DNA of 64,000 nucleotides from Trema orientale (lineage: Eukaryota > Streptophyta > Magnoliopsida > Rosales > Cannabaceae). The stretch covers positions 634,162 to 698,161 of the forward strand of contig JXTC01000055.1 in NCBI GenBank assembly GCA_002914845.1. The letters are read 5' to 3'. Shown here one piece after another: positions 11,770 to 23,916 of this stretch (the stretch's first letter is position 1; each line of letters opens with the position of its first letter). The notes beneath the pieces were generated by a model. That model was given only the letters and a program-made list of their open reading frames with translations. It was not told the origin of the DNA and searched no databases. The position numbers and the translations under genes were made by a program.

Positions 11770-14700
11770 CTACAATTCATCCTTGAGAGTTTCTGCATCA
11801 TCATCTTCAGACTTAGGCGTGGCAGCAGCTTCTTTTGTCTCGCTTTCTGCCTCAACTTCTTCGGCATCGTCTTCCTCCTCGACCGCCGCATCAGCGTTGA
11901 TGTTTAGGTTGGACTTCACCGAACTGTAGATTCTGGAGGCAAAGTCCTTCGGGTCAGGTAGTATGAAGCCACTCTCCACGAGTGCAGTCTGGTACATGAG
12001 CTGTGCTGTTTGCTTCACGTTCTCATCCTGAAGAGAAAACCAATATAATTTTAGCACAATATGGCAAATATGTACGACCATGAACTTTTCCAATACTGGT
12101 TATTATTACTCAAGAAAAGAAACTGTTACTGGTTATAAGTAGGATGCAAATCGAAAGAACCAAAATGCAATTTTTTCGAAGGAACGGTACGAGAAACGGA
12201 GGTTGCTTGCTCATTGTTTTTAATCCATAAGAAAAATATGAAAACTCGCAAGAGTCTTCATGTTTTTTAATATGCAATAAAAAAATGTGGCACCTCAAAA
12301 AAAAAATGTGGACAATGGAGTAAAAATTCACCTCTGGGTTCTGTACTACTCTCTCTCGGAGTTCCTTGATGATTGGGTGCCTGGGGTTGATTTCGAGCAC
12401 CCTCTTCCCCCGCATGTATGCTTGTTTGCTAGCATCCGATAAAGTCTGAGATTGCATAATCTTCTCCATATTCGCACTCCATCCATACTTGGATGTCACA
12501 ACGACACAAGGAGTGTCATCCAAACGGTTGGACACCTTCACATCATCCACATTGTCACTGGCAAGAGCACTCTTCCACCACTTGGTGAGCTCCTTAAATG
12601 ACTCCTTGAATTCCTTATCTTTCGAATCTTTACCAAGTTTAAGTCCCTCCTTGGACACGTTCTGGAATTTTTTGTCTTCATAATCCATCAAGTATTGCAT
12701 CAGGTATTCATCAACAGGATCAGTAAAGAAAATAACCTGCAACAGTTCAGCAAAATATAAGTGAATGAGCAAGATTTATTCTATTTAAAGACCGAAAAAC
12801 AAAGTGAATGAGACAACAATGAATTGAGAAAGTCAAGTGATTTATTGGTACCTCGTAATTCTTTTTCTTAAGACGCTCAAGGAATGGAGATTTCTCCAAT
12901 TGCTCTTTGCTGGTTCCAGTTATGTAGAATATGTCCTTCTGTCCAGATTTCATTCTTGAAATGTACTGATCCAATGATGTTAATTTGCCATCAGACTTGG
13001 TACTGCAAGAAAAATCAATAATCATATTAACACCATTAACACCGAGTACTGAAAAGCTAAAATTCAAAGCCGTCCAAGAAAACTATATCTCAATAGAAGA
13101 TTACCTCTCAAATCTTAGAAGTTTAGCCAAACGATTTCTGTTTGTGGCATCCTCGATGATACCTAATTTGATAGACTTCCCAAACTCATTCCAGAATTTT
13201 GTATACTGACCTTTCTTCTCATCATCATCGCTCGACTTCTCAACGTCTGATTCTACCAAGGTTCAACATTAGCGGCAACAATTAAATACCATACGCCCAC
13301 ATAGTAAACCAGCAAACGTGAACATGCAATCAAAATTCCATTTTGAGATGGTAGCAATACAGCATGCATGAAGTGAGCATAGCAAATTCACATTACATAT
13401 AACATACCTTTCTTGTCTTTGTTGCTGAACTCATCAGGATCCTCTTCAGCAAGCTTACGAATCATATCAAGTGCCTTGCGAATGAGCTTCTTCTTGATGG
13501 TTTTCAAACTGTTGTGTTGCTGAAGCATTTCTCTTGACACATTGAGTGGCAAAGTATCAGAATCAACAAGACCCTGTTCAAAGTGGAACCCTATTAGAAA
13601 TCAACCCCTCAAACCTAATGCAAAGAGATTAGTAATTAGTATATCCTGCATTACCTTCAAAAAGTTGAGATATTTCGGCAAAAGCTCATCGAATTCATCC
13701 GATATGAAAACCCTTCTAACATATAACTTCAAGTTGGATTTATTGGCATTGTAGTAACTCTCATAAAGATCATGTGGAGCCTTAGGGGGCACAAACAACA
13801 CAGCCTTGAACTCCACATCACCTTCTGCAGTAAAATGACTCCATGCTAAAGGCTTCTCATCACTGAAATCCTGTTGAAAGACATAGTAGATGCAAGCTAT
13901 GAATAATTGGTCAACAGGAATAAAATAATTGCAAAAACACCCTATAACATTATTTGCAGCCACTGAACGTGCAAAGTACCTTTGCAAGAGAACGGTAGAA
14001 TTTGGTGTACTCTTCTTCTGTCACGTCCTTTGGATTCCGCAGCCAAATAGCTTTAACATTATTCAAAAGTTCCCATTCATAAGTTGTTTCCTTCACCTTC
14101 TTCGTCTTTGGTTTTTTCTCAATGACTTCATCTTCAGTTTTCTCAGCATCCTCTTCTTCCTCAGAAGATTTCGTTTCAGCTGTTCAAATTGATGGCGTCA
14201 GGACAAAGCAAGAATATGTAAAAGTACTAATATCAAACAGATAAAACTTAAATCCAAAATAAAAATAGAGTTCTGATTTCAGTAGGAAGCTCTTTGAATG
14301 AACAAAATAGTGGAAAGCTCGATAAAAGAAAACATACATGATTCATCTTCATCGCTACTGTCATCTTCATCAGCAGGAACCTCTACATCAACCTCTTTGC
14401 TTGCCCAAAGATAGATGGGGAAGTTGATGAACTCAGAATATCTTTTCACTAAATCCTGCAACAGGATTTATAATTGCATGTCAGAATGATTTGGCAGGCT
14501 TGAAAACAAGCGATGGTGCAGAACAAACATACGAGAGAGAGAAAAAAGACACCAAGCAGTAGCTGCTACATTACTAAGATGCAACCAAGTAATTACTAAT
14601 AAACGACATTGACCACTCACCTTTAGCTTGCTCTCTTCCAAGTACTCTCCGGCTTCTTCTCTAAGGTGCAATCTAATCTCTGTTCCACGTCCTAGTGGCT

Positions 14701-16115
14701 CATTCCATGTATCTTCAGAAATAGCAAATGCACCATCAGCCTTTGACTCCCATACGTACCTATAAGCCAGAAATTTTTTACAATTTTTAGATAAACTAAT
14801 ATACTTAAGTGAAATTATCAAACCTTATTTCAATGCATGATACTTACTGTTTGTCATCATTGTGTTTGCTAATGACTTCAACATAGTCAGCAACAAGATA
14901 CACAGAGTAGAACCCAACTCCAAATTGACCAATGAGATTGAGGTCTCCACTTGTCTGCATCTTTTCGACGAATGCTGCAAAGAAGGTCATTATTCAAATT
15001 AATATAGTCCTTGGTAAAAGCGAAACTTACACTAGGATTGTTTACATTTCAGTACATACATACCTGATGTTCCAGATTTTGCTATAGTACCCAAGTTCTT
15101 AATCAAATCCTCCTTTGTCATTCCTATACCTCCGTCACGTATTGAAAGGATTTTCTTCTCTTTGTCTAATTTAATCTGCAATATTTTCGACCATCAATAA
15201 GCTCAATAACATATTATAAAGCAATTCACCATAAACTATTGAAAACAATGTCCAAACGGGATACTTCATGTCTAACAACACTAACCTGAATCTCAAGCTT
15301 GGCGGTATCACCTTCACCCAAAATTTCTTTGTCAGTGAGAGAAAGGAATCTAATCTTGTCCAACGCCTGACAAAGTATCAAAGTTGTCCATTAATATAAA
15401 AAACCCAAGTCCAATTTGGGAAACAATGATTTAACGTGACAAGAACCATAACATATAAGCTTACATCAGAAGCATTGGAGATCAACTCTCTCAGGAAAAT
15501 GTCTTTGTTACTATAAAGTGAGTTGATAATAATATCCATGAGCCTAGACACCTCCGCCTGGAACTCAAACTTCTCCGCATTGTTGCGGAGAGATCTCTTC
15601 GAAATCGACTCCGCCTCCCTAAAAGTTAATCAAAATTATTTAAATTTAAATCTAATAACAACGATAATAACGATAATAAACCAGAGATTACAGTGAGTGA
15701 ACTAGTAAGCCAGTGAGTTATAGAAATGAGATTAGTACAAACCTCTTGGCGACGTCGGAGTCAGTAGATAAACCATTTGGAACGGCGCCGATTTTGTCTT
15801 CGACCTTGGGCGGATCTACAAGCTCATCCGAGTTATCCTCCGCATTCGCGTGTATTTTACGACCTGAACCACCATAGATCCCCAAATTATTTACTTAAAT
15901 CTAATTAACTCTCAACAAAATCAGTAGATTCTCCCAACAAATCAAACAAAAACATGGTAAAATATATCTACAAAATACATTCGAATATACTGAACTCAGA
16001 AATGGCGGAAAATTAAGAGGTGTGAAATGAAAAACGCCATGGGAGTACCTTGATCTGGGAGAAGACATAGAAGGCAGAGGAGGAGAAGAGCGGAAGGGAT
16101 CGTCCACTTCCTCAT
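11770..16115 (-). CDS. HSP90-7: endoplasmin / GRP94, ER-resident HSP90 chaperone (HSP90-7, SHEPHERD type)
   Basis: Fifteen exons, read right to left: 16115-16049, 15863-15743, 15618-15465, 15366-15286, 15175-15064, 14974-14848, 14759-14621, 14455-14338, 14179-13980, 13870-13655, 13573-13408, 13252-13105, 13002-12852, 12736-12332, 12027-11770. All joins are GT-AG and keep frame (820 residues; the Arabidopsis protein is of similar size). [20 protein letters not shown] is a signal peptide. The HSP90 signature [10 protein letters not shown] is at 98-107; ATP-lid and nucleotide-site motifs include [15 protein letters not shown] and [12 protein letters not shown] charged Glu/Asp/Lys linker precedes [10 protein letters not shown] of the middle domain. 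The C-terminal dimerisation domain ([19 protein letters not shown]) is followed by an acidic tail and KDEL for ER retention. The family folds secreted and membrane proteins such as receptor kinases and CLAVATA components in the ER lumen. The upstream region carries ER-stress elements. Confidence 0.96.
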
Positions 16116-16198
16116 CGTTCGCAGTAGTCTTCAACTGGTTCTAGTAGCTTCCTTCACTAAAAACTGGTTTAACCAATCTCTCTCTGATATGATATGAA

Positions 16199-16206
16199 TT
16201 TATATA
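16199..16206 (-). promoter_or_regulatory. TATA box of endoplasmin gene
   Basis: TATATAAA on the minus strand, 84-91 bases upstream of the ATG at 16115. A start site about 30 bases downstream would give a 5' leader of about 55 nt in a CT/GA-rich stretch. Confidence 0.65.
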
Positions 16207-16338
16207 TTTGATCTTTTCTTTAGTTTGGGTTTGGCCGGAGTCAAGAGACCGTGATTCTCACGGGCACGCACTTGACTTTGGATTGGCCTCATTTTGCCAG
16301 CGTGGACGAATCAACGGCTGTGATTTCAAGTTTTGAAA

Positions 16339-16357
16339 CGTGGCAGCTTGTTATTGG
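16339..16357 (-). promoter_or_regulatory. canonical ERSE (CCAAT-N9-CCACG)
   Basis: The plus strand reads CGTGG, nine bases, ATTGG. On the gene's own strand this is exactly CCAAT-N9-CCACG, the ER stress response element known from BiP and GRP94 promoters, bound by NF-Y with bZIP factors (bZIP28 and bZIP60 in plants). Confidence 0.75.
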
Positions 16358-16373
16358 ACTTCGTTTGTTTGCT

Positions 16374-16381
16374 TGACGTGG
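16374..16381. promoter_or_regulatory. UPRE-like box TGACGTGG, proximal copy
   Basis: TGACGTGG matches the XBP1/ATF6-type unfolded-protein response element core, bound in plants by bZIP60/bZIP28-class factors. Spaced 35 bases from the ERSE start. Confidence 0.6.
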
Positions 16382-16493
16382 AGTATGCCCCGGCCCCACG
16401 AGACGACCTGACATCCAAAGTCCGATTGACCGAACTGGGTTTTCTTAGTTGCGCCAGCGTGGATAATCGGACGGCTCGTTTTCGTTAGAATGA

Positions 16494-16512
16494 CGTGTCA
16501 TGTTTTTATTGG
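16494..16512 (-). promoter_or_regulatory. ERSE-like box (CCAAT-N9-ACACG)
   Basis: Same spacing as the ERSE at 16339 but with one change in the CCACG half. It occupies the equivalent place in the second promoter repeat. Function is less certain because of the mismatch. Confidence 0.5.
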
Positions 16513-16527
16513 ACAATGTTCTCTCCT

Positions 16528-16535
16528 TGACGTGG
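16528..16535. promoter_or_regulatory. UPRE-like box TGACGTGG, distal copy
   Basis: Identical to the box at 16374 and spaced 34 bases from the ERSE-like box, as in the first module copy. Confidence 0.6.
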
Positions 16536-16559
16536 AGAAACTAAACGCGCTTTAGGGGA

Positions 16560-17149
16560 ATTCTGCAGACCTGTTTGGCTGCCCGCATATAGATGGCTTA
16601 TACTGAATTAGGACGCCATCCTAACTATGGTCATGAATTATGATGATTATAGATTATGGCCGTTTAAAAATAACTCCTTTTCTCTCTGTTTTCTCCTAAC
16701 GTGGATGGTACAAAATCAGAATGTTCCCTTCAGCTTGAAAAAAATTCAGTCAAGCTTGACGAGGATTTTTTTTCTAATTTTTATGTTTGTAATTAAAAAC
16801 TAAAAAATCACAAAATACTTAATTTTTGTAGACAACATTTTAACTTATCAATACCTTGATTATTCATTTCTTCAAAAAGAAAAATGAGATGATTTCGGAG
16901 TATTAAGAGAAATAGCATTTTAGAGGGTAAGTTATTTTCAAAAAATATATTTATATCTTGGGTGTTTTCATTTAGTGGAAAAAAAAAATAGGTGTTTAGT
17001 TGTATCGAATAAAACTTTGTTTTTAAGATTTTAGGAATAATGATTCATGAGTTTGTTGTTCTATCAAATTAAAACAAACAAATTTTTAAATCCAGTTAAA
17101 TTAGGGCCAAAATAACTATAAAATCCAAGCCAATAGTGCTAAAAATTGA
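16560..17149. other. intergenic DNA upstream of endoplasmin gene
   Basis: AT-rich, no gene. The end of this stretch grades into a repeat region. Confidence 0.35.
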
Positions 17150-17822
17150 AAAAAAAATCCGTGCTGATTTTTTTGTAAAAATCCAATTTAGATAAATACT
17201 ATTTTTGAATAGTTTCTAGCAAAATATCATTTTTAATAAATATTTATAAAAATACTACTTTTTCTTAAAAATTGGTATTTGTTAGTGATATTCAAGATAA
17301 CCAATTATATTATTTTGGGTTCTCAATCTAGTTATTTGAAGTAATCAATCAAGTTACTTCAAGTAATTTGATATGTTAACTCAAGTATCTCACTAATTAA
17401 TAAAAAGTGATATTTTTCTAAATACTTTTAAAAGTGATATTTTTCTAATTAAATCTGAAATTTTTCAAATTTTTTTAAATCTTTACTGTAAAATATCTAA
17501 TTTCCTCTTAATTATTTGATCAAAACTCCAAGCATAAATTCCAAAAAACTTAAAAAAACATTCCAAATTGATTTAGAAAAAAACATCATTTTCAAAAGCT
17601 TATTTAGCAAAATATTATTTTTCAAAAATATGTTCAAAATTAGTATTTTTCAAACACACTCGACGTATCCAATTGGGTTGCTCGAGGTAGTTAGTTCGAT
17701 TACTCAAGTAACTTGACTGATTACCTCATCAATTGATAAGAACTGATATATATATATATTTTTACATACTTTTATAAATAAATTCAGAATTTTTCAAAGA
17801 ATTTTAAAATTTGGGATTTTTT
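17150..17822. repeat. two tandem diverged copies of an AT-rich repeat family
   Basis: Copies at about 17150-17475 and 17516-17822 share TTTAGAAAAA blocks, a centre of TACTTGAAGTAACC-like motifs (for example TTACTCAAGTAACTTGA at 17700) and ends near AAATTTTAAA/GGGATTT. A third, better-kept copy is at 43188-43545. Non-coding; probably a MITE family with imperfect inverted ends. Confidence 0.45.
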
Positions 17823-18018
17823 TTTAATTATCATATAAAATCATTTCCTCATCAATGTTTGGTACGCGAAAATATAACATGACTGACTAATAAACAACTT
17901 CATTTCTTAGTTGTTTCATACTTTGAACCATTTTTCATTTTGTTCAGCTAAAATACAACATCGTTTTTGTCCTAATTGGGATATTTTGCATTGAGAATAA
18001 CCTTATACAGTGACGCAT

Positions 18019-19021
18019 AACATTAGACACTAGGGCAAATGGGTTATTTGACTTATTTCGCATGTTAATATTTTCCAAATCACTAATTCAAGCCTAATTT
18101 AATTGGATTTTATAATCTAAATGTTTTATTTGATATAACAACTCTTTTTTTTTCTAAATTAGAAAAATGCAAAGTTTGTTTTGATGTAACCATAAACTCA
18201 AGATTTTTTTTGGTAAAATTAAAATATCTATTTAAAAAAAATAACCTATTAAAGATAAGGCTATTGAGAAAAATAAAAATTTTAGTGAGATTGGCTATCA
18301 AACTTTTGCCTTCGTAAGGTTATAAATCTAAAATGACTTATTCAATGGGTGGGTTGGAGGGCAAAAGTGCAAAACGGCCTTTAGGAGAATGACTTGTTTT
18401 TAAAATATTCCTTTCATATCTCATAACCACAGTTGATAAAAATCAAGTGTCCAAAGCAGAAACCCATTCTCGTTTCCAACACAAATACCCACATTGAAGC
18501 CCAATTTCTTAATAAAGAATCAAGGATTATGTGAAAATTATAATGACACCAATGTTCTATAAAAACAAAATTATAATGTGCACATTAATGATGGACCAAA
18601 AGTATTTATATTGACATCTCTAAAAATTCAAAAAAAAAAAAAAAAAAAAGAACTGTTCCGTCCTTTAATTAAATTTGACAAAAATATTACTTTTGACCAT
18701 GAAATTTTCATTTCATCAATTTGCTTACTATTTAATAATACTCAATTGATAGAAAACAATTAAAAAAATAACATAGCATCTATCTTTTAATATTTTTTAG
18801 ACCCAATAAGTGTCACTCTATATATAAATATTTGGTTATTATTTAAAAAAAATCTTTGGCTTTTCAATTTTTGAAGTGTAAAAAAAAAAAAAAACCGCAC
18901 ACACACAGAATTTCTGGTTATATCAAATAAAATATTTAGATTTTAAAATCCAATCAAATTTGATCGAATCAACAACTTGGTAAAAATTAACATGCGAAAT
19001 AACCCATTTGTCCTTAATGTT
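18019..19021. mobile_element. 1-kb element with about 120-bp terminal inverted repeats
   Basis: The left arm (AACATTAGACACTAGGGC, then CAAATGGGTTATTT, CGCATGTTAAT, TTGGATTTTATAATCTAAAT, GTTTTATTTGATATAAC) is matched in inverted form by 18905-19021. The interior is AT-rich without a gene. Partial relatives of the TTTATTTGATATAAC end occur near 47600 and 56340. No target duplication recognised, so the exact ends are uncertain. Confidence 0.55.
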
Positions 19022-19082
19022 ATATTTTCGAATCACTTTTATTTTTTATTTTTTAATTTCATTAAACTAAAAGATTCCAACT

Positions 19083-20755
19083 TGTTGATATATAACGATG
19101 TTATTTTCATCAGAAGTTAGGGTGTTTACGATGAAAATTATTAGAAAAGTATATTGTAAGTAATAATAAATCTAGAAATGAAAGTACAACAATATTAAAT
19201 CAATAATACGAATATTCTAGTAATATTAAATAAATGAAAAATCACATAAATTACAATTAACTAACTACAACTAAGATAATAACAATAACTATAATTATAA
19301 AAATAACAAAGGAGTTTAAAAAAATTAAACCAAGTCTCGTGTTTCACACAATATCCTTAAAACAGTTGCGCCTCATCTCCGAGGTGTTTAGAGGAATGCT
19401 AGCAGCGTCTGCTTCCTAGGATAACGAACTTATATGTGCCCAAACACTATCACTAGAAAAATAAGAGACTTCACGAGAGAGTTTAAAGTAGAAACTCAAA
19501 ACCTCACTCACCACACTAACTAACTTCTAGCCGCCACAGAGAGAATAAAGAGCTAATTGCTTTTTGGTGTGTAGAAATATGAAGGAGAGGGTCTCATTTT
19601 ATAGTGCTCTAGGGGAAACCAGCTATGATGTCTAGCCTTTATGGCCAAACGTTTTTGGCAGTTTTTGGACCATAATCCCAAAACGTTTCTAAAGTTACAA
19701 TGATTCAAGAACATTCTTTTTGGTAGGGGTGTCAATTCATGTCGACGGGTCGGGTTCGTGTCGGGTTGAAGTCTAATATATACATAAATTATGTCAACCC
19801 GAACCCGACCCGTGACCCGTCGTGTCAGAAAACCATCAACACTAACCCGAACCCGACCCGCACCTAAAACGGGTTGACCCGAACCCGACCCGCACAACCC
19901 GCTTTGGTGAATAACATCCAACCCACAACCTGATTTTGACCCGTCAACCCGTTTTTGACCCGCCAACCCGCTATTACCCATATTTTTTTACTTATATTTT
20001 TTTTTCTAAGGCTATTATTGTCTCATTTTAAAATAAATAAATTAGGGATAATTTATAAATATAATTAATAACTTATAATCCCAAAACTTACATTGTACAA
20101 ATTAAATATATCTATAATAATAGTCATAAACAAATTGAATAAAAATATTTTTATAATTTAATTATATATATATTTGTTGGCGGGTCAAACGGGTCAAGTT
20201 CGTGTCAACCGGGTTGACCCGAACCCGACCCGTCTTTTTATTCGTGTCAGGTTGGTCAACCCGAACCCGAACCCGACCCGCACCCTTTTTCTTCAACCCT
20301 AACCCGCAAAAAATCGTGTCGTGTTCGTGTCGTAACCCGAATTGCCACCCCTACTTTTTGGGCTTTGAGATAGGAAAAAAAAAAAAAAAAAATGAAATCA
20401 TGGTGCAAAAAGAGGCCCTCCAACACAGAGTGGGCTTTTCGGTCTGACATTCGTGCCCACATGACGTGCGGGCGCACACAAGTGCATGCTTTTCGGACGG
20501 TTATTTGCATCCTCTGTGTGCGTAAGCAAGAGAGAGCCTCTCAACTTATCAAGTTACTAACTAGAAGTTAAGCAACTCTATATAAACACCTATTGGTTTG
20601 TATTCCTTTTTCATGTGGGACTTTTAGCAAATTCCCACTCTTTTTCATTCTCACTTAGCTCACTTTGGATGACAATTTCTCATTCACCTCATTACCATTT
20701 TGAGCAAGTAAATACTTGAATTTCATGTATTCGTGGAGAAGAATACATATCAACA
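19083..20755. mobile_element. putative solo LTR, interrupted by a hAT element
   Basis: Starts TGTTGATAT and ends ATATCAACA, the short inverted ends expected of a plant LTR. Without the nested hAT element the length is about 1035 bp. A CTATAAAATG box reads on the minus strand near 19605. The middle (GCGTCTGCTTCC, CACTCACCAC) resembles LTR sequences common in plant genomes, from memory. No 5-bp target duplication is visible and no second LTR or internal coding region was found. Confidence 0.45.
19724..20353. mobile_element. non-autonomous hAT-like element with 8-bp duplication
   Basis: TAGGGGTG...CACCCCTA ends, flanked on both sides by the perfect 8-bp duplication CTTTTTGG (19716-19723 and 20354-20361). 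The subterminal regions are packed with GGGTCGGGTT/AACCCGACCC repeats in inverted orientation, typical of this hAT family. No transposase. Sits inside the putative LTR at 19083-20755 and is therefore younger. Confidence 0.85.
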
Positions 20756-22958
20756 ACGACCTTTCATTAATATGTAGTGGGTCCCACTCATAAATTTATC
20801 TCAAAATGACTAATCAAAATGGTGTACCATGTCCACTTTCTAACAAGAATAACTTCACACTAGAAGCATAAAACACTTACACTAAGGTCTTGTTAGTGAT
20901 TTCTCATTTCAGTTTTGATGAAATGATTGTTTTCGGCCCAACTTTCCTGTATCTCAAAATCCAAAAATTTATTAATATAACCAAAAACTCAAGCTTTCTT
21001 TTTTATGATAATAACTTTCCCCCTAATCACACTAATGCTTTGAAAAAGGGGTAAAATGTCTATTATTGGAAAGCCCTTAAAATACGGACAACTAAAATTG
21101 GAAGGATTATTTTAAGGTCCAACTGTCATAGGAGATATTTTTAAATTGCTAGAAAATATATTAAACATCTAATTCGCAAGTGATTATTTAAAAAAAAAAA
21201 AGAAAGAAAAATAGCAAGTGAAGTCAAGCAAAATAGTGAAATATATTGGTTTGTAATTTGAAATCATAACAATAATATAATAAGTCAAACAATGTAGAAT
21301 TTTGCTAATTTATATATTTTTTTTAAGATCCAAGGATAAATTTGTCCATACATACCAACAATTATGCTATGCGTAATCATGTTAAGCTGAATGTCTTAGT
21401 CTAGACTCAGTCTCACGATACATAGTGACTTCTACCATTTAAACTTATAATCTAGGCTTTTATTATTTGGATACAATTTTTCTTATTTGCCTAGCGAGCG
21501 ACTACAAATAAAATAATAATAATAAACAATAAGATATTGGAACTAAAACAAAACAAAACGATCATGAAATGTTATAAGTTTTTTTGCCTGAATTTTGTTA
21601 ATTTATTTAGAATGTAGCGTCAGTTTATTATTTTATTCCATCACTTTGATATAAATTCAAAGCAAGAATTTAAGAGCTAACATTTAAAACAAAATGTACA
21701 GCTTTGGGGAAACATTACTTGTTCTATTTAGCACCACAACTCAGATTCATGAATCCCATCGATGAAGCTCACACAAAACAAATATTAGAGATTCTTTTAG
21801 ATACCTCGAATCATTAAGTCCCAATCAGATCTCATTTCTTGCTAGCATTTTCTTCATCACGAGAACTATCGTATCTGGATTCTTTCCCCCACCTATGCAT
21901 ATATCATATATGAATCTGTGCATGAAATTATTACCATTATTTTTTTTTTTAGGGTATTGCATTAAATATTAGTTTTACTAAGTTTTAAGGGCTTAATATA
22001 TTTTTTCCTCTTATTGAAAGGAATATTTTCACTCATGAAAATGATGTCAATGATGATGTTACCCAATTTGGTTACAACGCAAGTTGGCGCACTTTGGTTC
22101 CCCGTCGCTCTCACCCACCCTAATTATCGTTAATCCATCCACAGAATAAAAATTTACACGAACAGACTTCACGCAACAGCAGTGCTTATAAACTCACGAA
22201 CACATTAGATTTTTATTTTTTATTTATTTTTCTAAGAAAATTAGTTGTGAATTAATTCTCAACAATTAATGTGAGAGTGACTGTATACGTGGCTCGTACT
22301 AATTGGCAGGAAGACGCTCGCTTTTGTCAACTTTCAATATTCCATCGATTAGGAAATTGAGCCAGCCAAAGCAGAATATACTATACTAGTTAGACTACTA
22401 GTCGGCTGGCATGACATTGTCACAAACGCCGTTGTTTTCATTGAAAAAATAAAAATAAAATAATTACAAAAGAAAGAAATAGTTGTAGCTATTTGGTAGA
22501 GCCACGATATAGTACATAACAGAGAATTTGAACACGTGGCGCACTGTGATTGCAAAAAAGGGGAAGTGTAAGACAACAAAATAGGGATATTTGATAATTG
22601 GATGCCTCTGAGGCTTCCACTTTCCCTTTGCGCCAAGACGCAGTGTTTGGATAAGTTCAGCGGTCAAAACTCGAGAGAAAAATTCAAGCAAATCAGAGAC
22701 ACTGGAGACGACCCCATTTTGGTAATTTTTGATCCATAATTAAAAACCATAAACATTCCCAAGAAAAGAGCATTTAATTATACCAACTCCTTCTCGTTTG
22801 TAATTTGCGGCAAGTGCACGCACTCCTTTGCTTCTCTTCCAAACCTTCTTTTTCATTTCCATAAATACCCCCGGCCCTATTGGAAAACAAGCCAAAAACA
22901 GATAAGGAGTAGTAGCAGAAGTAGAATCCTTAGACTGAGCTATAATATATAACACATA
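20756..22958. other. intergenic DNA and promoter of the small membrane-protein gene
   Basis: No coding sequence recognised. A G-box (CACGTG) lies at 22533-22538, and a CATAAATAC TATA-like box near 22859-22867 is well placed for the gene starting at 22976. A TA run precedes the start codon at 22954-22971. Confidence 0.4.
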
Positions 22959-22975
22959 TATATATATATATGTAT

Positions 22976-23311
22976 ATGGCGGTTTCAGATGCCGTGGTCG
23001 GGAACTTGACGATGATCTACGTAGCAGTGATCGCGGGGATCAAGGCTTATGGGCTAATATTCGGGCGGAGCTATGGCGGTGGATTTGTTCTGGTTGTGTC
23101 GACAGTCTTAGTGGTATTCATTCTGATTGGGACGCTGACGTGGGACGTGTCACGCAAGGCCACCTCAGCTGTGTCGACGCGTGATCAGCACGCTCACGTT
23201 AGTGAGATATGCAAAGGTGGCATCTGTTGGCACGGCGTAGCCGTCCGATCACCGGCTTCCCAGGTCCGGTTTAGGCTCCCCACCCAACTCCCGTCCGGTC
23301 CTAATTTGTGA
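22976..23311 (+). CDS. small plant membrane protein of unknown function
   Basis: Single exon, 111 residues from the ATG at 22976. An in-frame ATG two codons upstream (22970) would give 113; the second has the better context and sits directly before MAVSDAVVG. Two hydrophobic helices are visible, about residues 6-30 (NLTMIYVAVIAGIKAYGL) and 36-58 (GFVLVVSTVLVVFILIGTL). A hydrophilic tail follows with CKGGICWHGVAV and SPASQVRFRLP, which looks like a conserved C-terminal motif; the two cysteines could pair or bind a ligand. The codon use and GC content are those of a real gene, and there is a plausible promoter. I recall similar uncharacterised proteins in other plants but cannot name a function. 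Confidence 0.8.
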   Translation: MAVSDAVVGNLTMIYVAVIAGIKAYGLIFGRSYGGGFVLVVSTVLVVFILIGTLTWDVSRKATSAVSTRDQHAHVSEICKGGICWHGVAVRSPASQVRFRLPTQLPSGPNL

Positions 23312-23816
23312 AATATAAATTATAATAATTATAAAAATGGGGGAATGAAGGATAGATTCGAAAGATTTTGGCTTCGATCAACACTGTATATATAGATGGG
23401 TACATACTTTAGTGGGTGTAATTCATAGATTGGGCTTCTTCATGAGTTCGCTTGTATTGTCAAGGACACAAGGTGTTTGCTTTTTTGATTGAGAGAGAGG
23501 AATATATGCCTTTGTATAAATAATAATAATAATAATATCAAAAATGTACATAATCGGATTTTTCTTTTTTCTTTTTTTTTTTTAAATAAAGAGTTGGCCT
23601 GTAATGGTTTTTTTTCCTGTAATAGTCATTCAGATATGATTTGTTAAGTACTCATCCACGACTGCTGAGCCTGAGGAAGCACTCGGGGGAGCGGCGATGT
23701 TTCAATCTTCGAGACGCAGAACGCTGTCCCCGAATCGCAATGCCAAAATAGTAATAATAACTACAATTGTCTAGTTTAGTTTCTAAACTTCGCAAATAGT
23801 TGATCAATTCTTAATA

Positions 23817-23833
23817 TATATATATATATATAT
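23817..23833. repeat. TA microsatellite
   Basis: Short alternating TA run, no other feature. Confidence 0.7.
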
Positions 23834-23916
23834 TTGTGACCACCATTTATTATAAATTAAATTAAAAAAAAATAACATATATTATCAATACTTGAACGCT
23901 TCACCTCTTAAATATA

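Larger units (their letters stand above)
16296..16537. promoter_or_regulatory. tandemly duplicated ER-stress promoter module
   Basis: Two diverged copies, about 16296-16384 and 16453-16537, share in the same order GCCAGCGTGGA, ACGGCT, an ERSE or ERSE-like box, and CTTGACGTGGA. The repeat period is 154-157 bases. They lie 180-420 bases upstream of the endoplasmin ATG. This suggests the gene responds strongly to unfolded-protein stress. Confidence 0.6.

Noticed and set aside
15901-16134. Minus-strand frame [14 protein letters not shown]...
   Set aside because: Reads exon 1 of the endoplasmin gene in the wrong frame; the ATG at 16115 gives the signal peptide and splices correctly.
19553-20510. 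142-codon and other frames with repeated Arg/Gly/Val/Thr-Arg-Pro
   Set aside because: They are translations of the GGGTCGGGTT subterminal repeats of the hAT element.
19078-20760. 5-bp target duplication for the putative LTR
   Set aside because: Flanks CAACT and ACGAC do not match, so the LTR call is kept at low confidence.
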